Of a stretch of DNA of 64,000 nt, positions 16,958 through 26,497 are shown piece by piece. Made by a program: the position numbers and the translations under genes. The notes below the pieces were generated by a model. The model was not told where the DNA came from and ran no database searches. It saw nothing but the letters and a program-made list of their open reading frames with translations. Each line of letters begins with the position of its first letter. Positions within the stretch are counted from its first letter, which is position 1. The stretch is from JAGOCV01 sp049445855 (lineage in GTDB: Bacteria; Pseudomonadota; Gammaproteobacteria; Burkholderiales; Burkholderiaceae_C): the NCBI RefSeq assembly GCF_049445855.1, contig NZ_JBMSDV010000006.1, forward strand, positions 186,001 through 250,000, given 5' to 3'.

Positions 16958-16980
16958 TATATTAGAATAATCTAAATTAG
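16958..16980. promoter_or_regulatory. AT-rich BigR-type operator
   Basis: TTAGA-ATAA-TCTAA inverted repeat in a strikingly AT-rich patch between the divergent dioxygenase and ArsR-type genes, partly repeated by CTAAATTAG. The known BigR/SqrR sites are AT-rich imperfect palindromes, and position and sequence fit autoregulation of both transcripts. Confidence 0.65.
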
Positions 16981-17003
16981 CAAAATGTGAAATAGAAAAC
17001 TTC

Positions 17004-17315
17004 ATGACACCCAGCAGGAAAGACAGGCAATTCATGCAGCACGGGGCGACCAAAGCCGCCGCCATGCTGCGCGCGGTCGGCAATGAACACCGTCTGCTGA
17101 TTCTTTGTCTGCTGATAGAGCATGGGGAACTGAGCGTCGGCGCACTCCACGAGAACCTGGCGTTGAGTCAGTCCGCACTGTCCCAGCACCTCGCCCGGAT
17201 GCGCGACGAGGGCTTGGTGATCTACCGGCGCGAGGCGCAGACCCTTTACTACCGAATCGAAAATCACGATGTAGCGGCGCTGGTCGCAACGCTCAAAGCC
17301 ATCTTCTGCCCCTGA
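17004..17315 (+). CDS. bigR: ArsR-family persulfide-sensing repressor (BigR/SqrR-like)
   Basis: 103-residue winged-helix repressor (MLRAVGNEHRLLILCLL; recognition helix in LALSQSALSQHLARMRDEG; wing YRREAQTLYYRI). Two cysteines, C35 in the second helix and C102 at the extreme C-terminus, have the spacing of the two redox Cys of BigR and SqrR, which form a tetrasulfide bridge with persulfide and release DNA. No ArsR metal motif (CVC) is present. Start could also be Met11. The symbol is by similarity in motif and context. Confidence 0.82.
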   Translation: MTPSRKDRQFMQHGATKAAAMLRAVGNEHRLLILCLLIEHGELSVGALHENLALSQSALSQHLARMRDEGLVIYRREAQTLYYRIENHDVAALVATLKAIFCP

Positions 17316-17334
17316 ACTTTCACTGGAGCCCACC

Positions 17335-17868
17335 ATGACCATCAAGTCCCTCTCACCCAGAGCCGCCCATGACCTCCTGAAAGAAGGAGCCGTCCTGCTG
17401 GACATCCGGAATGCCGATGAACATGCCCGTGAGCGGATCACACAGGCGCGCCATTTGCCGATGGATCGCCTGCACATCAGCACCCTGCCGACCGGTGGCG
17501 CACCGGCCGTCATCTTCCATTGCCGCTCGGGCCACCGTACGCGGATGAATGCGCCGCAACTCGAAGCATGGGCCGGCTGCGACGCCTACGTCATCGAGGG
17601 TGGACTGGATGCCTGGAAGAAGGCCGGTCTGCCTGTCGTGGAAGACAAATCGCGTCCGCTGGAATTGCAAAGACAGGTGCAGATCGCTGCAGGATCGCTG
17701 ATCGTTCTGGGTGCCGTGACGGGCGCCACGATCTCACCGTGGTTCCATCTGCTCTCGGGCATCGTGGGAGCGGGCCTTGTCTTCGCTGGCGTATCGGGGT
17801 TTTGCGGGCTTGCACGCGTCCTGATGCACATGCCCTGGAACCGCAATGCCATGGCCAGCGAGACTTGA
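17335..17868 (+). CDS. rhodanese with C-terminal DUF2892 membrane domain
   Basis: 177 residues. The rhodanese domain (about 1-105) has the active-site loop HCRSGHRT with Cys63 as the persulfide carrier. The C-terminal part (about 120-165) has two hydrophobic helices and an FCGLARVL segment typical of DUF2892, anchoring the enzyme to the inner membrane. Follows the repressor gene by 19 bases, so it is co-transcribed; transfers sulfane sulfur in concert with the dioxygenase. Convergent with cysA. Confidence 0.87.
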   Translation: MTIKSLSPRAAHDLLKEGAVLLDIRNADEHARERITQARHLPMDRLHISTLPTGGAPAVIFHCRSGHRTRMNAPQLEAWAGCDAYVIEGGLDAWKKAGLPVVEDKSRPLELQRQVQIAAGSLIVLGAVTGATISPWFHLLSGIVGAGLVFAGVSGFCGLARVLMHMPWNRNAMASET

Positions 17869-17898
17869 GACTGGCGAGGCGAACCCGCCGGTTCACGA

Positions 17899-19002
17899 CT
17901 ATTGCTCCACGAACACCCGGGCGCGGCGCGGCGTCACCACCAGCGTTTCGCCTTCACGCAGACCGAGTTCACGGAACTGCTCGGCCGGAATCTGCGCCTC
18001 GATGATCGAAGCAGCAGCGCCGCCCTTCTCTTCCTCGGCCGGGATCAGCTCCAGCCGGGCAATCGGGCCGACAACGATGGCGCGGTCGAGCTGCGCGACG
18101 ATGCCACGCGGACGGCCGGCTTCATCCACGTTGCCGCCGGGTGCCCAGCGCTGCACTTCGAGGTCGTGCGGGCGCACGTAGGCGAAGGCCTTGGCGTCCT
18201 GCACCTTGCTGTGTTCGGGCGAGTCGATCTGGATGCCTTCCAGCAGCACCTGGCCTTCGTGGGCGCGTCCGTGGAACAGGTTCACATCGCCCAGGAAGCC
18301 GTAGACGAACGGGCTGGCCGGGTGTTCCCACACGTCCTGCGGCGTGCCGACCTGCTCGACGTTGCCGGCGTTCATCAGCACCACGCGGTCGGCGACTTCG
18401 AGCGCTTCTTCCTGGTCGTGCGTCACGAAAATGCTGGTGACGTGCAGTTCGTCGTGCAGGCGGCGCAGCCAGCGGCGCAGTTCCTTGCGCACCTTGGCGT
18501 CGAGCGCGCCGAAGGGTTCGTCCAGCAGCAGCACCTTGGGTTCGACGGCGAGCGCGCGGGCCAGAGCAATGCGTTGGCGCTGCCCGCCCGACAGCTGCGA
18601 CGGGTAGCGGTCGGCCAGCCAGTCGAGTTGCACCAGGCCCAGCAGGTCGTGCACCTTCTTCTTGATCTGCGCTTCGCTCGGGCGCTCGCTGCGCGGCTTG
18701 ACGCGCAGGCCGAAGGCCACGTTCTCGAACACGGTCATGTGGCGGAACAGCGCGTAATGCTGGAACACGAAGCCCACGTTGCGCTCGCGCACATGCACGT
18801 CGGTGGTGTCTTCGCCCGAGAAATGGATGGTGCCGTAGTCGGCCGTTTCCAGCCCCGCGATGATGCGCAGCAGCGTGGTCTTGCCGCAGCCGGACGGGCC
18901 GAGCAGCGCGATGAGTTCACCCGAATTGATGTCCAGGCTCACGTCACGCAGGGCGTGGAAATCGCCGAAGCGCTTGCTGATGTTGCGGATTTCAATGCTC
19001 AT
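17899..19002 (-). CDS. cysA: sulfate/thiosulfate ABC transporter ATPase CysA
   Basis: 367 residues. Walker A GPSGCGKTT, Q-loop FVFQHYALF, signature LSGGQRQR, Walker B VLLLDEPFGALD, H-loop FVTHDQEEA, then a C-terminal TOBE-like regulatory domain after about residue 240. Energises CysT/CysW-mediated uptake of sulfate and thiosulfate. Last gene of the operon, 16 bases after cysW. Confidence 0.95.
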   Translation of the reverse strand: MSIEIRNISKRFGDFHALRDVSLDINSGELIALLGPSGCGKTTLLRIIAGLETADYGTIHFSGEDTTDVHVRERNVGFVFQHYALFRHMTVFENVAFGLRVKPRSERPSEAQIKKKVHDLLGLVQLDWLADRYPSQLSGGQRQRIALARALAVEPKVLLLDEPFGALDAKVRKELRRWLRRLHDELHVTSIFVTHDQEEALEVADRVVLMNAGNVEQVGTPQDVWEHPASPFVYGFLGDVNLFHGRAHEGQVLLEGIQIDSPEHSKVQDAKAFAYVRPHDLEVQRWAPGGNVDEAGRPRGIVAQLDRAIVVGPIARLELIPAEEEKGGAAASIIEAQIPAEQFRELGLREGETLVVTPRRARVFVEQ

Positions 19003-19018
19003 GTTGTTCTTCCTTGCG

Positions 19019-19930
19019 TCACCTCACTGCGGTTGCAGCGGTGGCGAAAACAGGCTGCTCGGGCGGCAGGTTGGCGGCGGCTTTCAGTTCGCGCTCATGC
19101 CGCCATTCGACGAATGACTTGATGGCCAGTGTCACCAGCGCCAGCACGGCCAGCAGCGATGCCACGGCGAATGCGGCGACGGACTGGTATTCGTTGTAGA
19201 GGATTTCCACGTGCAGCGGGATCGTGTTGGTTTGTCCACGGATGTGCCCCGACACCACCGACACCGCGCCGAACTCGCCCATGGCGCGCGCGTTGCACAG
19301 GATCACGCCGTACAGCAGGCCCCACTTGATGTTGGGCAACGTGACGTACCAGAAGGTCTGCCAGCCGGTCGCGCCCAGCACGATGGCGGCCTGCTCTTCC
19401 TCATTGCCTTGCGCCTGCATCAGCGGAATGAGCTCGCGCGCGATGAACGGGAAGGTCACGAACACCGTCGCCAGCACGATGCCGGGCACCGCGAAGATGA
19501 TCTTGATGTTGTGCTCGGCCAGCCACGGGCCGATCCAGCCCTGCGCGCCGAACATGAGCACGTAGATCAGGCCGGCCACGACGGGCGACACCGAGAACGG
19601 CAGATCGACCAGCGTGGTGAGGAAGGCCTTGCCCCGGAACTCGTACTTGGCGATGGCCCACGCAGCACACACGCCGAACACGAGGTTCAGCGGCACAGCG
19701 ATGGCAGCCGTGATCAGCGTGAGACGGATGGCGGCCCACGCATCAGGCTCGCGCAGCGCGTCGACATAGGCGCCCCAGCCCTTGCGCAATGCCTCGGTGA
19801 ACACCGCGGCCAGAGGCAGCACGAGGAACAGGAACATGAAACCGAGCGCGCTGCCGATCAGCAACCAGCGCACCCAGGGCGCTTCGGTCGTGCCGGCCTT
19901 GGCGCGGCGGATGGGTTGTTTTGCGCTCAT
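19019..19930 (-). CDS. cysW: sulfate ABC transporter permease CysW
   Basis: 303 residues, six transmembrane segments and the EAA loop (EEQAAIVLGATGWQTFWYVTLP) for contact with CysA. The N-terminus is Lys/Arg-rich and cytoplasmic. Overlaps the cysT stop by one base (TGATG-like junction). Confidence 0.94.
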   Translation of the reverse strand: MSAKQPIRRAKAGTTEAPWVRWLLIGSALGFMFLFLVLPLAAVFTEALRKGWGAYVDALREPDAWAAIRLTLITAAIAVPLNLVFGVCAAWAIAKYEFRGKAFLTTLVDLPFSVSPVVAGLIYVLMFGAQGWIGPWLAEHNIKIIFAVPGIVLATVFVTFPFIARELIPLMQAQGNEEEQAAIVLGATGWQTFWYVTLPNIKWGLLYGVILCNARAMGEFGAVSVVSGHIRGQTNTIPLHVEILYNEYQSVAAFAVASLLAVLALVTLAIKSFVEWRHERELKAAANLPPEQPVFATAATAVR

Positions 19931-20814
19931 CAGTTCGCTCCCGTGGTGCGGCGCTGCCAGGCTTGCAGGCCGTTGATGATGAGCAGCAGGATGAACGAGA
20001 TGACCAGCATCACCACGGCCACGGCGGTTGCGCCCGCGTAGTCGTACTGTTCCAGCTTGCCGATGATGATGAGCGGCGTGATTTCCGACACCATGGGCAT
20101 GTTGCCCGCGATGAAGATCACCGAGCCGTATTCACCCACCGCACGCGCGAACGCCATGGCGAAGCCGGTGAGCAGCGCGGGGGCAATGGACGGGAAGATC
20201 ACCTTGGTGAAGGTCTGCAGGCGCGTCGCGCCGAGCGAGGTAGCGGCTTCTTCGAGTTCTTTCTCCGTGTCTTCCAGCACCGGCTGCACCGTTCGCACGA
20301 CGAAAGGCAGGCCGATGAAGATCAGCGCGATCACCACACCCGCCGGGTTGAACGCGAGCTTGATGCCAAGCGGCTCGAGGTACTGGCCGATCCAGCCGTT
20401 GCCCGCGAGCAGCGCGGTGAGCGAGATGCCGGCCACCGCCGTAGGCAGCGCGAACGGCAGGTCCACCAGCGCGTCCACCAGCTTCTTGCCCGGGAACTTG
20501 TAGCGCACCAGCACCCAGGCGATCAGCAGTCCGAAGAAGGCGTTGACGATCGCGGCGAAGAGCGAAGCGCCGAACGTGAGACGGTATGAAGCCAACACAC
20601 GTGGCGACGTCACGGCCACCCAGAACTGTTCCCAGGTGAGCGTGAACGTCTTGAAGACCAGCGATGACAGCGGGATGAGGACGATCAGGCTGAGGTACAG
20701 CAGCGTGTAGCCGAGCGTGATGTTGAATCCCGGAAGCACGCGCTTGGCACCGCGCGCGCGGTTGTTTGCGGCGGCCGGCCCGGCCGGCAGCGCCGCACTG
20801 GAAGCAGCGGTCAT
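19930..20814 (-). CDS. cysT: sulfate ABC transporter permease CysT (CysU)
   Basis: 294 residues with six membrane helices and EAA motif (LEEAATSLGATRLQTFTKVIFPS). FALPTAVAGISLTALL and AVGEYGSVIFIAGNMP are characteristic of CysT. Forms the heterodimeric channel with CysW. Directly adjacent to the sbp stop. Confidence 0.94.
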   Translation of the reverse strand: MTAASSAALPAGPAAANNRARGAKRVLPGFNITLGYTLLYLSLIVLIPLSSLVFKTFTLTWEQFWVAVTSPRVLASYRLTFGASLFAAIVNAFFGLLIAWVLVRYKFPGKKLVDALVDLPFALPTAVAGISLTALLAGNGWIGQYLEPLGIKLAFNPAGVVIALIFIGLPFVVRTVQPVLEDTEKELEEAATSLGATRLQTFTKVIFPSIAPALLTGFAMAFARAVGEYGSVIFIAGNMPMVSEITPLIIIGKLEQYDYAGATAVAVVMLVISFILLLIINGLQAWQRRTTGAN

Positions 20815-21813
20815 TTACTTGCCGACGGTGTAGATCTTGTCGAACTGTCCGCCATCGTTGAAGTGGACCTTCTGCGCTTCACCCAGGCTGCCGAACAGTT
20901 CCTGCACCGTGAACAGCTGGATCGGCTTGAACACGGCAATGTGCTTCTTCAGCACGGTCTGCGAACGGGGGCGCATGGCGTGCTTGGCAGCAATTTCCTG
21001 AGCCTCTTCCGAATACAGCCAGTCGAGGTAAGCCTTGGCCACGTCGGCCGTGCCCTTCTTGGCGACGGTGCGCTCGACGACGGCCACGGGGTTCTCGGCC
21101 ACGATGCTGATGGACGGGTGGATGGCATCGACCTTGCCCGCGCCGAATTCGTTGTTGATGGAGACCACTTCCGATTCGAAGGTGATCAGCGCGTCACCGA
21201 TGTTGCGTTGCAGGAACGCGGTGGTGGCATCGCGGCCGCCACGCGCGAGCACGGGCACATTCTTGTAGAGCTTGGACACGAACTCGGCGGCTTGTGCGTC
21301 GCTTGCGCCCTTCTTCTTGGCGTAGCCCCAGGCAGCCAGATAGGCGTAGCGGCCGTTGCCGCCGGTCTTGGGGTTGACCACCACGACCTGCACGCCGGGC
21401 TTGATCAGGTCGTCCCAATCCTTGATGCCCTTGGGGTTGCCGTTGCGCACCAGGAACAGCATCGTGGACGTCGTGGGCGCTGCGTTGTTGGGAAATTTCT
21501 TGTTCCAGTCCTTCGCGACCACGCCCTTCTCGGCCAGGAAGTCGATGTCGGTGGAGGTGTTCATCGTCACCACGTCCGCATCCAGGCCTTCGGCCACGGC
21601 ACGCGCCTGCGCGCTGGAGCCGCCGTGCGCCTGGTCGATCTTCACGTCCTTGCCGGTTGTCTTCTTGTAGTGGGCGACGAAGGCGGCGTTGTAATCCTTG
21701 TAGAACTCACGGGCCACGTCGTACGAGGCGTTGAGCAGGCTCGCCTGTGCCGAGGCAGCGCCGGCGACGGAGAGTGCTGCGGTTGCAAGGATGATGCGGA
21801 TTTTCGTTTTCAT
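20815..21813 (-). CDS. sbp: periplasmic sulfate-binding protein (Sbp/CysP family)
   Basis: 332 residues with signal peptide (SVAGAASAQA). Family segments LLNASYDVAREFYKDYNAAF, QAHGGSSAQARAVAEGLDADVVT, VRNGNPKGIKDWDDL and NPKTGGNGRYAYLAAW. Binds sulfate or thiosulfate and delivers it to CysTW. The ATG overlaps the stop of the RBBP9-like gene by four bases. A longer in-frame start lies inside that gene and lacks a signal peptide, so was rejected. A second, different Sbp is encoded at 41.7-42.7 kb. Confidence 0.93.
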   Translation of the reverse strand: MKTKIRIILATAALSVAGAASAQASLLNASYDVAREFYKDYNAAFVAHYKKTTGKDVKIDQAHGGSSAQARAVAEGLDADVVTMNTSTDIDFLAEKGVVAKDWNKKFPNNAAPTTSTMLFLVRNGNPKGIKDWDDLIKPGVQVVVVNPKTGGNGRYAYLAAWGYAKKKGASDAQAAEFVSKLYKNVPVLARGGRDATTAFLQRNIGDALITFESEVVSINNEFGAGKVDAIHPSISIVAENPVAVVERTVAKKGTADVAKAYLDWLYSEEAQEIAAKHAMRPRSQTVLKKHIAVFKPIQLFTVQELFGSLGEAQKVHFNDGGQFDKIYTVGK

Positions 21814-22385
21814 GCTGTTTCCAGGAGTTGACTTTGGGCGGCAGGCCGGACCGTGAAGCCGGGCTCTCCCGCCAGCGATTGCAAAAGCGCGATGCCGAGC
21901 GGCCATTCCCCATGGCCGGACTCGATGTTGATGTGGCCCGCTTCGGGCAGGCGCACGAACTCACTGCCCCAGGCGCGGGCATAGGCCCCCGCCAGTCGCA
22001 CCGGGCAGAACGGATCGTTGGTGCTGGCCACCAGCACGCTGCGGTAAGGCAGCCGCGCATAAGGGACCGGCGCGAAATCACTCAGTACGGCGCGACGCTC
22101 CGGGTCGGCCGGCGCGACGAGCAGCGCCCCCTGGATGCGCGCCGCCGCTTCTTCGGGCAGGTGGCTCACCGCCACCGCGCCCAGGCTGTGCGCCGCCACA
22201 ACCACCGGCCCGGGCGCGGACAGGATGGTCGAGGCGACGGACGCCACCCAGGAACTGCGCGAGGGTGTGATCCAGTTGTCCTGCTGCACGCGCAGCGCAC
22301 CCTCCACCCGCTCGGCCCACAGGCTTTGCCAGTGGCCGGGACCGGAGTCGCGCCAGCCGGGGACGATGACGAGCGTGGCTCCCAC
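21810..22385 (-). CDS. RBBP9/YdeN-family alpha/beta hydrolase
   Basis: 191 residues starting MGATLVIVPGWRDSGPGHWQ, the family hallmark, with nucleophile elbow AAHSLGA, Asp in STNDPFCP and His in PEAGHINIESG. These are small serine hydrolases of largely unknown substrate. Located between peroxiredoxin and sbp, 12 bases after the former and overlapping the latter by four, so it is firmly in the sulfate operon. Confidence 0.88.
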   Translation of the reverse strand: MGATLVIVPGWRDSGPGHWQSLWAERVEGALRVQQDNWITPSRSSWVASVASTILSAPGPVVVAAHSLGAVAVSHLPEEAAARIQGALLVAPADPERRAVLSDFAPVPYARLPYRSVLVASTNDPFCPVRLAGAYARAWGSEFVRLPEAGHINIESGHGEWPLGIALLQSLAGEPGFTVRPAAQSQLLETA

Positions 22386-22397
22386 TGTCTATCTCGA

Positions 22398-23036
<639 letters not shown>

Positions 23037-23087
23037 GTTTCGTGCTCCGTTGTATGCCTTTGGAGGACGAATTCTGGACGTCGACCC

Positions 23088-23128
23088 CCGGATATCAAAC
23101 GAATGAATTGTTGTTTGTGTATATCCGG
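23088..23128. promoter_or_regulatory. extended palindrome upstream of peroxiredoxin/sulfate operon
   Basis: Outer arms CCGGATAT (23088-23095) and ATATCCGG (23121-23128), inner arms CAAAC and GTTTG; a further CCGGATATC occurs at 23187-23195, overlapping the end of the LysR gene. Probably a regulator site or an RNA hairpin at the head of the minus-strand operon. No regulator is assigned. Confidence 0.5.
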
Positions 23129-23193
23129 AATCGAATATGAAGCTGGAAAATCATTTCCAACTTATCTGTAAACGAGATGATTCAGCCCGGATA

Positions 23194-24177
23194 TCAGATG
23201 TCCTCCACCGTCGCCGGCGCCGTCTTTTGCCCGGATTTCCTACCCGCTTTCTTCACGGTCTTGCAGGCGTCGTGGACGATCTGTTCGCCTTTGAGGTGCT
23301 CGCCCAAGAAGTCCAGCAGCCGCCGCACCGCCGGCACCAGCCCGCGTCGAGACGGAAAAACCGCATGCACCACGCCCGGCGGCGGGGCCCATTCCGGCAG
23401 CAGCAGGACGAGCCGCCCCGACTGGATTTCCTCTCGGCACATGTAGTCAGGAAGAATGCAGATGCCAGTCCCCATCAGCGCAGAAAACTTCAGCGTGAGC
23501 AGATCGTCCGCCACATAGCGCGGGCGGTGCACGAACAGGAACTCCGCCTCGTCCGGCCCCAACAGTCGCCACGTGGTGCGCGAATCGCTGGCGGACATCG
23601 CGACCGTCTCGAAGCGCGACAGGTCATGGGGTGTCACGGGTGCCGGCTCGCGCATCAGCAGGTCCGGCGAGGCGACCAGCAATGTGCGCGTCTGGCCCAG
23701 TTGCTTGATGACCAGGCTGCCACTGGCCTCCAGCGTGGGCCGCACGCGCAGCGCGATGTCCACGCCTTCTTCCACCAGATCGACCACGCGGTTGGTCACC
23801 TGCATTTCCACCCGCACCTGCGGGTTCTCGCGCATGAACAGCGGCACGAGCAGGCCCACGCCCGACTGCGCCAGCGTCACCGGACAGGTGACGCGGATGG
23901 TGCCGCGCGGCTCGGTCTGGACCTGGGCCGCCACCTGCGCGGCGGCCTGTGCAGCCTCGCGCATGGCAAGGCAATGCCGCAGGTACTGCTCGCCCACTTC
24001 GGTCAGCGACAGCTTGCGCGTGGTGCGCTGGAGCAGCCGCACGCCCAACTGCGCCTCCAGGTCCGCCACCCGTCGTGACAGCCGCGATTTCGGGATGCCG
24101 AGCGCCCGGCCCGCTGCCGCGAAACCGCCCCGCTCCACCACTTCGGTGAAGTAAAGCATGTCGTTCAGATCCATCAT
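23194..24177 (-). CDS. LysR-family regulator
   Basis: 327 residues: N-terminal HTH (GGFAAAGRALGIPKSRLSRRVADLEAQLGVRLLQRTTR) and a substrate-binding domain of the CrgA/AaeR-like group, with a Lys/Pro-rich C-terminal tail. Divergent from azoR across 150 bases, so it probably controls azoR. The co-inducer is unknown. Confidence 0.88.
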   Translation of the reverse strand: MMDLNDMLYFTEVVERGGFAAAGRALGIPKSRLSRRVADLEAQLGVRLLQRTTRKLSLTEVGEQYLRHCLAMREAAQAAAQVAAQVQTEPRGTIRVTCPVTLAQSGVGLLVPLFMRENPQVRVEMQVTNRVVDLVEEGVDIALRVRPTLEASGSLVIKQLGQTRTLLVASPDLLMREPAPVTPHDLSRFETVAMSASDSRTTWRLLGPDEAEFLFVHRPRYVADDLLTLKFSALMGTGICILPDYMCREEIQSGRLVLLLPEWAPPPGVVHAVFPSRRGLVPAVRRLLDFLGEHLKGEQIVHDACKTVKKAGRKSGQKTAPATVEDI

Positions 24178-24327
24178 CGCCGTCCTCCGGAATCGTCAAT
24201 CGGGCGAGCATTGGCTCCGCCAGCAGGACAATCTATCGCGAAAGTGGCGACTTATCAATGAATCGCACCATCTCCACAATTGCTTCATCGGCTCAACCGT
24301 TTGCTTGCCGCATTGAAAGGAACCCTC

Positions 24328-24969
24328 ATGAAGCTGCTCCACATCGACTCCGCCATCACCGGCGCCAACTCGGTCTCCCGCAACCTGACCGCGCGCATCG
24401 TGGCCGAATGGCAAGCCACCCACCCCGACACCACCGTCGAATACCTCGACCTCGCCGTCAATGCGCCGTCGCACCTGTCCGCTGACGCGCTGGGCTTCCG
24501 TGCCCCGGCCGGCACCGAATTCACCGACGTGCAGAAGCAGGAAAACGCCGTCTCCGAAGCGCTGGTCACCCAGTTCCTGGCGGCTGACGTCATCGTCATC
24601 GGCGCGCCCTTCTACAACTTCTCCGTCCCGACCCAGCTCAAGGCCTGGATCGACCGCATCGCGCAAGTCGGCCGCACCTTCAAGTACACCGACAAGGGCC
24701 CCGTGGGTCTGGCCGGTGGCAAGACCGTCATCGTCGCGTCGTCGCGCGGCGGCGTGTATTCCACGTCAGAAGGCGGCCAGGCCATCGAACACCAGGAAAG
24801 CTACCTCAAGGTGATTTTCGGCTTCGTCGGCATCACCGACGTGCGCTTCGTGCGCGCCGAAGGCGTGGGCATGGGCGAAGCCAGGAAGGCCGAGGCACTG
24901 GCATCCGCCGAGAAGGACATCAAGAGCCACGCAGCGAACGATGCGCAGGCTTCGGCGGCTGCGGCCTGA
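24328..24969 (+). CDS. azoR: FMN-dependent NADH-azoreductase
   Basis: 213 residues, flavodoxin-like fold: phosphate loop DSAITGANSVSRNLT near residue 7, PFYNFSVPTQLKAWIDRI near residue 95 and SSRGGVYS near 142. Reduces quinones and azo compounds with NADH. GAAAGGA lies 8 bases before the ATG; upstream in-frame starts are not supported. Divergent LysR partner; ends at a strong terminator. Confidence 0.92.
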   Translation: MKLLHIDSAITGANSVSRNLTARIVAEWQATHPDTTVEYLDLAVNAPSHLSADALGFRAPAGTEFTDVQKQENAVSEALVTQFLAADVIVIGAPFYNFSVPTQLKAWIDRIAQVGRTFKYTDKGPVGLAGGKTVIVASSRGGVYSTSEGGQAIEHQESYLKVIFGFVGITDVRFVRAEGVGMGEARKAEALASAEKDIKSHAANDAQASAAAA

Positions 24970-25020
24970 TCGCAAAGAGTCGTCCCACGATAAAGAAGCA
25001 TCGGCGTTGACCGGTGCCAT

Positions 25021-25058
25021 AAAAAAGAGCCCGCTGATGCGGGCTCTTTTGCTTTTTT
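25021..25058 (+). terminator. Rho-independent terminator after azoR
   Basis: 12-bp stem AAAAGAGCCCGC/GCGGGCTCTTTT, TGAT loop, then GCTTTTTT. Confidence 0.92.
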
Positions 25059-25128
25059 CCGATAGCGCTTCACTGGCACTTCGCAGGGAGTCGATATAGT
25101 CGAAGCAGCCGATTCGCGAGTCTCCGAC

Positions 25129-25917
25129 ATGATCCGCTCCCTTGCTCTGCTCTTCCTGACCCTCATGCTAAGCGCCTGTGACCAGCAGGCCTGGTTTGAC
25201 AAGATGATTCCGCAGGAGGAGGCGGAGATCGGGAAGAAGGTCATCTCCCAGCTCGCCGCGCGGGACTACGGTGCCATCGAATCGCAACTGGTCGCGGAAC
25301 TCAAGACCCCGCAATTGCGGGGGCAACTCAAGCAGATGGCCCAGATGCTTCCGGCCGAATCCCCCAAGTCCGTCAAGACGGTCGGGACGCAAACGTTCAA
25401 GACAACGGATCTGACAAACTACCACCTCACGTACGAGTACGAATACGCGCAAGCCTGGATCATTGCGAGCACCTCGCTGCAGCGGCGGGGCGGGAAGCTT
25501 GTGCTGACGGCCTTGCACGTGCTGCCGCAAGACCAATCGCTCATTACGAAGAACCGCTTCACGATCGAGGGCAAGGGCCCGGCGCACTACACCGTGCTGG
25601 CAATGGCGGTAGCCATACCGCTTTTTGTCGTGTTTGCGCTGGTCATCTGCATCCGCACGCCAATTGCCAAGCGCAAATGGCTCTGGGTCCTGTTCGTCGC
25701 GCTCGGCTTTGCGCAGTTCCAGTTCAACTGGACTGACGGCGCATGGGGCATCCAGCCGCTCAGCTTCCTGCTGCTTGGAGCAGGATTCACCAAAGCTGGA
25801 CCTGCGGCACCGTACATATTTGCTTTGGCCTTCCCGCTCGGCGCAGTCATCTTCTTGGCCAAACGGCGGTCATTTGTTGCACAGGCACAAGTCGCTTCGA
25901 ACGCCGCTGAGACCTGA
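25129..25917 (+). CDS. lipoprotein with C-terminal membrane helices, unknown
   Basis: 262 residues. Lipobox LMLSAC gives Cys17 as the lipidated residue; a soluble part (about 18-150) with alpha and beta segments (TTDLTNYHLTYEYEY) is followed by about four hydrophobic stretches (from 154, 179, 205 and 226), ending in a polar tail. A lipid anchor on a polytopic protein is unusual; possibly the first hydrophobic segment is a signal anchor instead. No family recognised. Confidence 0.65.
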   Translation: MIRSLALLFLTLMLSACDQQAWFDKMIPQEEAEIGKKVISQLAARDYGAIESQLVAELKTPQLRGQLKQMAQMLPAESPKSVKTVGTQTFKTTDLTNYHLTYEYEYAQAWIIASTSLQRRGGKLVLTALHVLPQDQSLITKNRFTIEGKGPAHYTVLAMAVAIPLFVVFALVICIRTPIAKRKWLWVLFVALGFAQFQFNWTDGAWGIQPLSFLLLGAGFTKAGPAAPYIFALAFPLGAVIFLAKRRSFVAQAQVASNAAET

Positions 25918-25945
25918 CAAGATCCAGAACCGCGCAGAGGACGCG

Positions 25946-26497
25946 TCAGGCGTGCTTCTCGATCCACTTCGTGTACTTCTCCACCCAGCCTTGAAGGAAC
26001 TTGCGGCTCTCCTCGATGCCGATGTCGCCGCCGTCCGTGAACAAACCTTCCTTGGCCTGGATGAAGGCCTCGGGCTGGCCGAGCGTGGGCACGTCGAGGT
26101 AAGCCAGGATGTTGCGCAGGTGCTGTTGCGCGAGCGCGGTGCCGATGGCCCCGACCGACACACCCAGCACACCGGCCGGCTTGCCGGCCCAGCAACTCTG
26201 GCCGTAGGGACGCGAACCGTGGTCGATGGCGTTCTTCAGCACGCCGGGGATGGACCGGTTGTATTCCGGCGTGACGAACAGCAGGCCTTGTGACTTCTTC
26301 ACCTCGTCCTTGAGGCGCAGCACCTGCGGCGCCTGGTTCTTGTCGTCGTCCTGGTTGTAAAGCGGCAGGTCGCCGATCTCCAGATGCTCGAAGCTGAAGT
26401 TCGGCGGGGCCAGCTTCGCGATGGATTTGGCAAGCTTGTGGTTGAACGAATCCTTGCGGAGGCTGCCGACGAGGACGGCGATGCGGTAGTTGGCCAA
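25946..26497 (-). CDS. NADPH-dependent FMN reductase
   Basis: 183 residues of the flavodoxin-like FMN_red family (VLVGSLRKDSFNHKLAKSI; FVTPEYNRSIPGVLKNAIDHGS; KPAGVLGVSVGAIGT). Probable quinone or chromate reductase type. The start is a TTG, reading (M)ANYRIAV, with AGGAG 7 bases upstream; the longer frame has no family similarity. Lies 100 bases from the LysR gene upstream on the same strand. Confidence 0.88.
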   Translation of the reverse strand: MANYRIAVLVGSLRKDSFNHKLAKSIAKLAPPNFSFEHLEIGDLPLYNQDDDKNQAPQVLRLKDEVKKSQGLLFVTPEYNRSIPGVLKNAIDHGSRPYGQSCWAGKPAGVLGVSVGAIGTALAQQHLRNILAYLDVPTLGQPEAFIQAKEGLFTDGGDIGIEESRKFLQGWVEKYTKWIEKHA

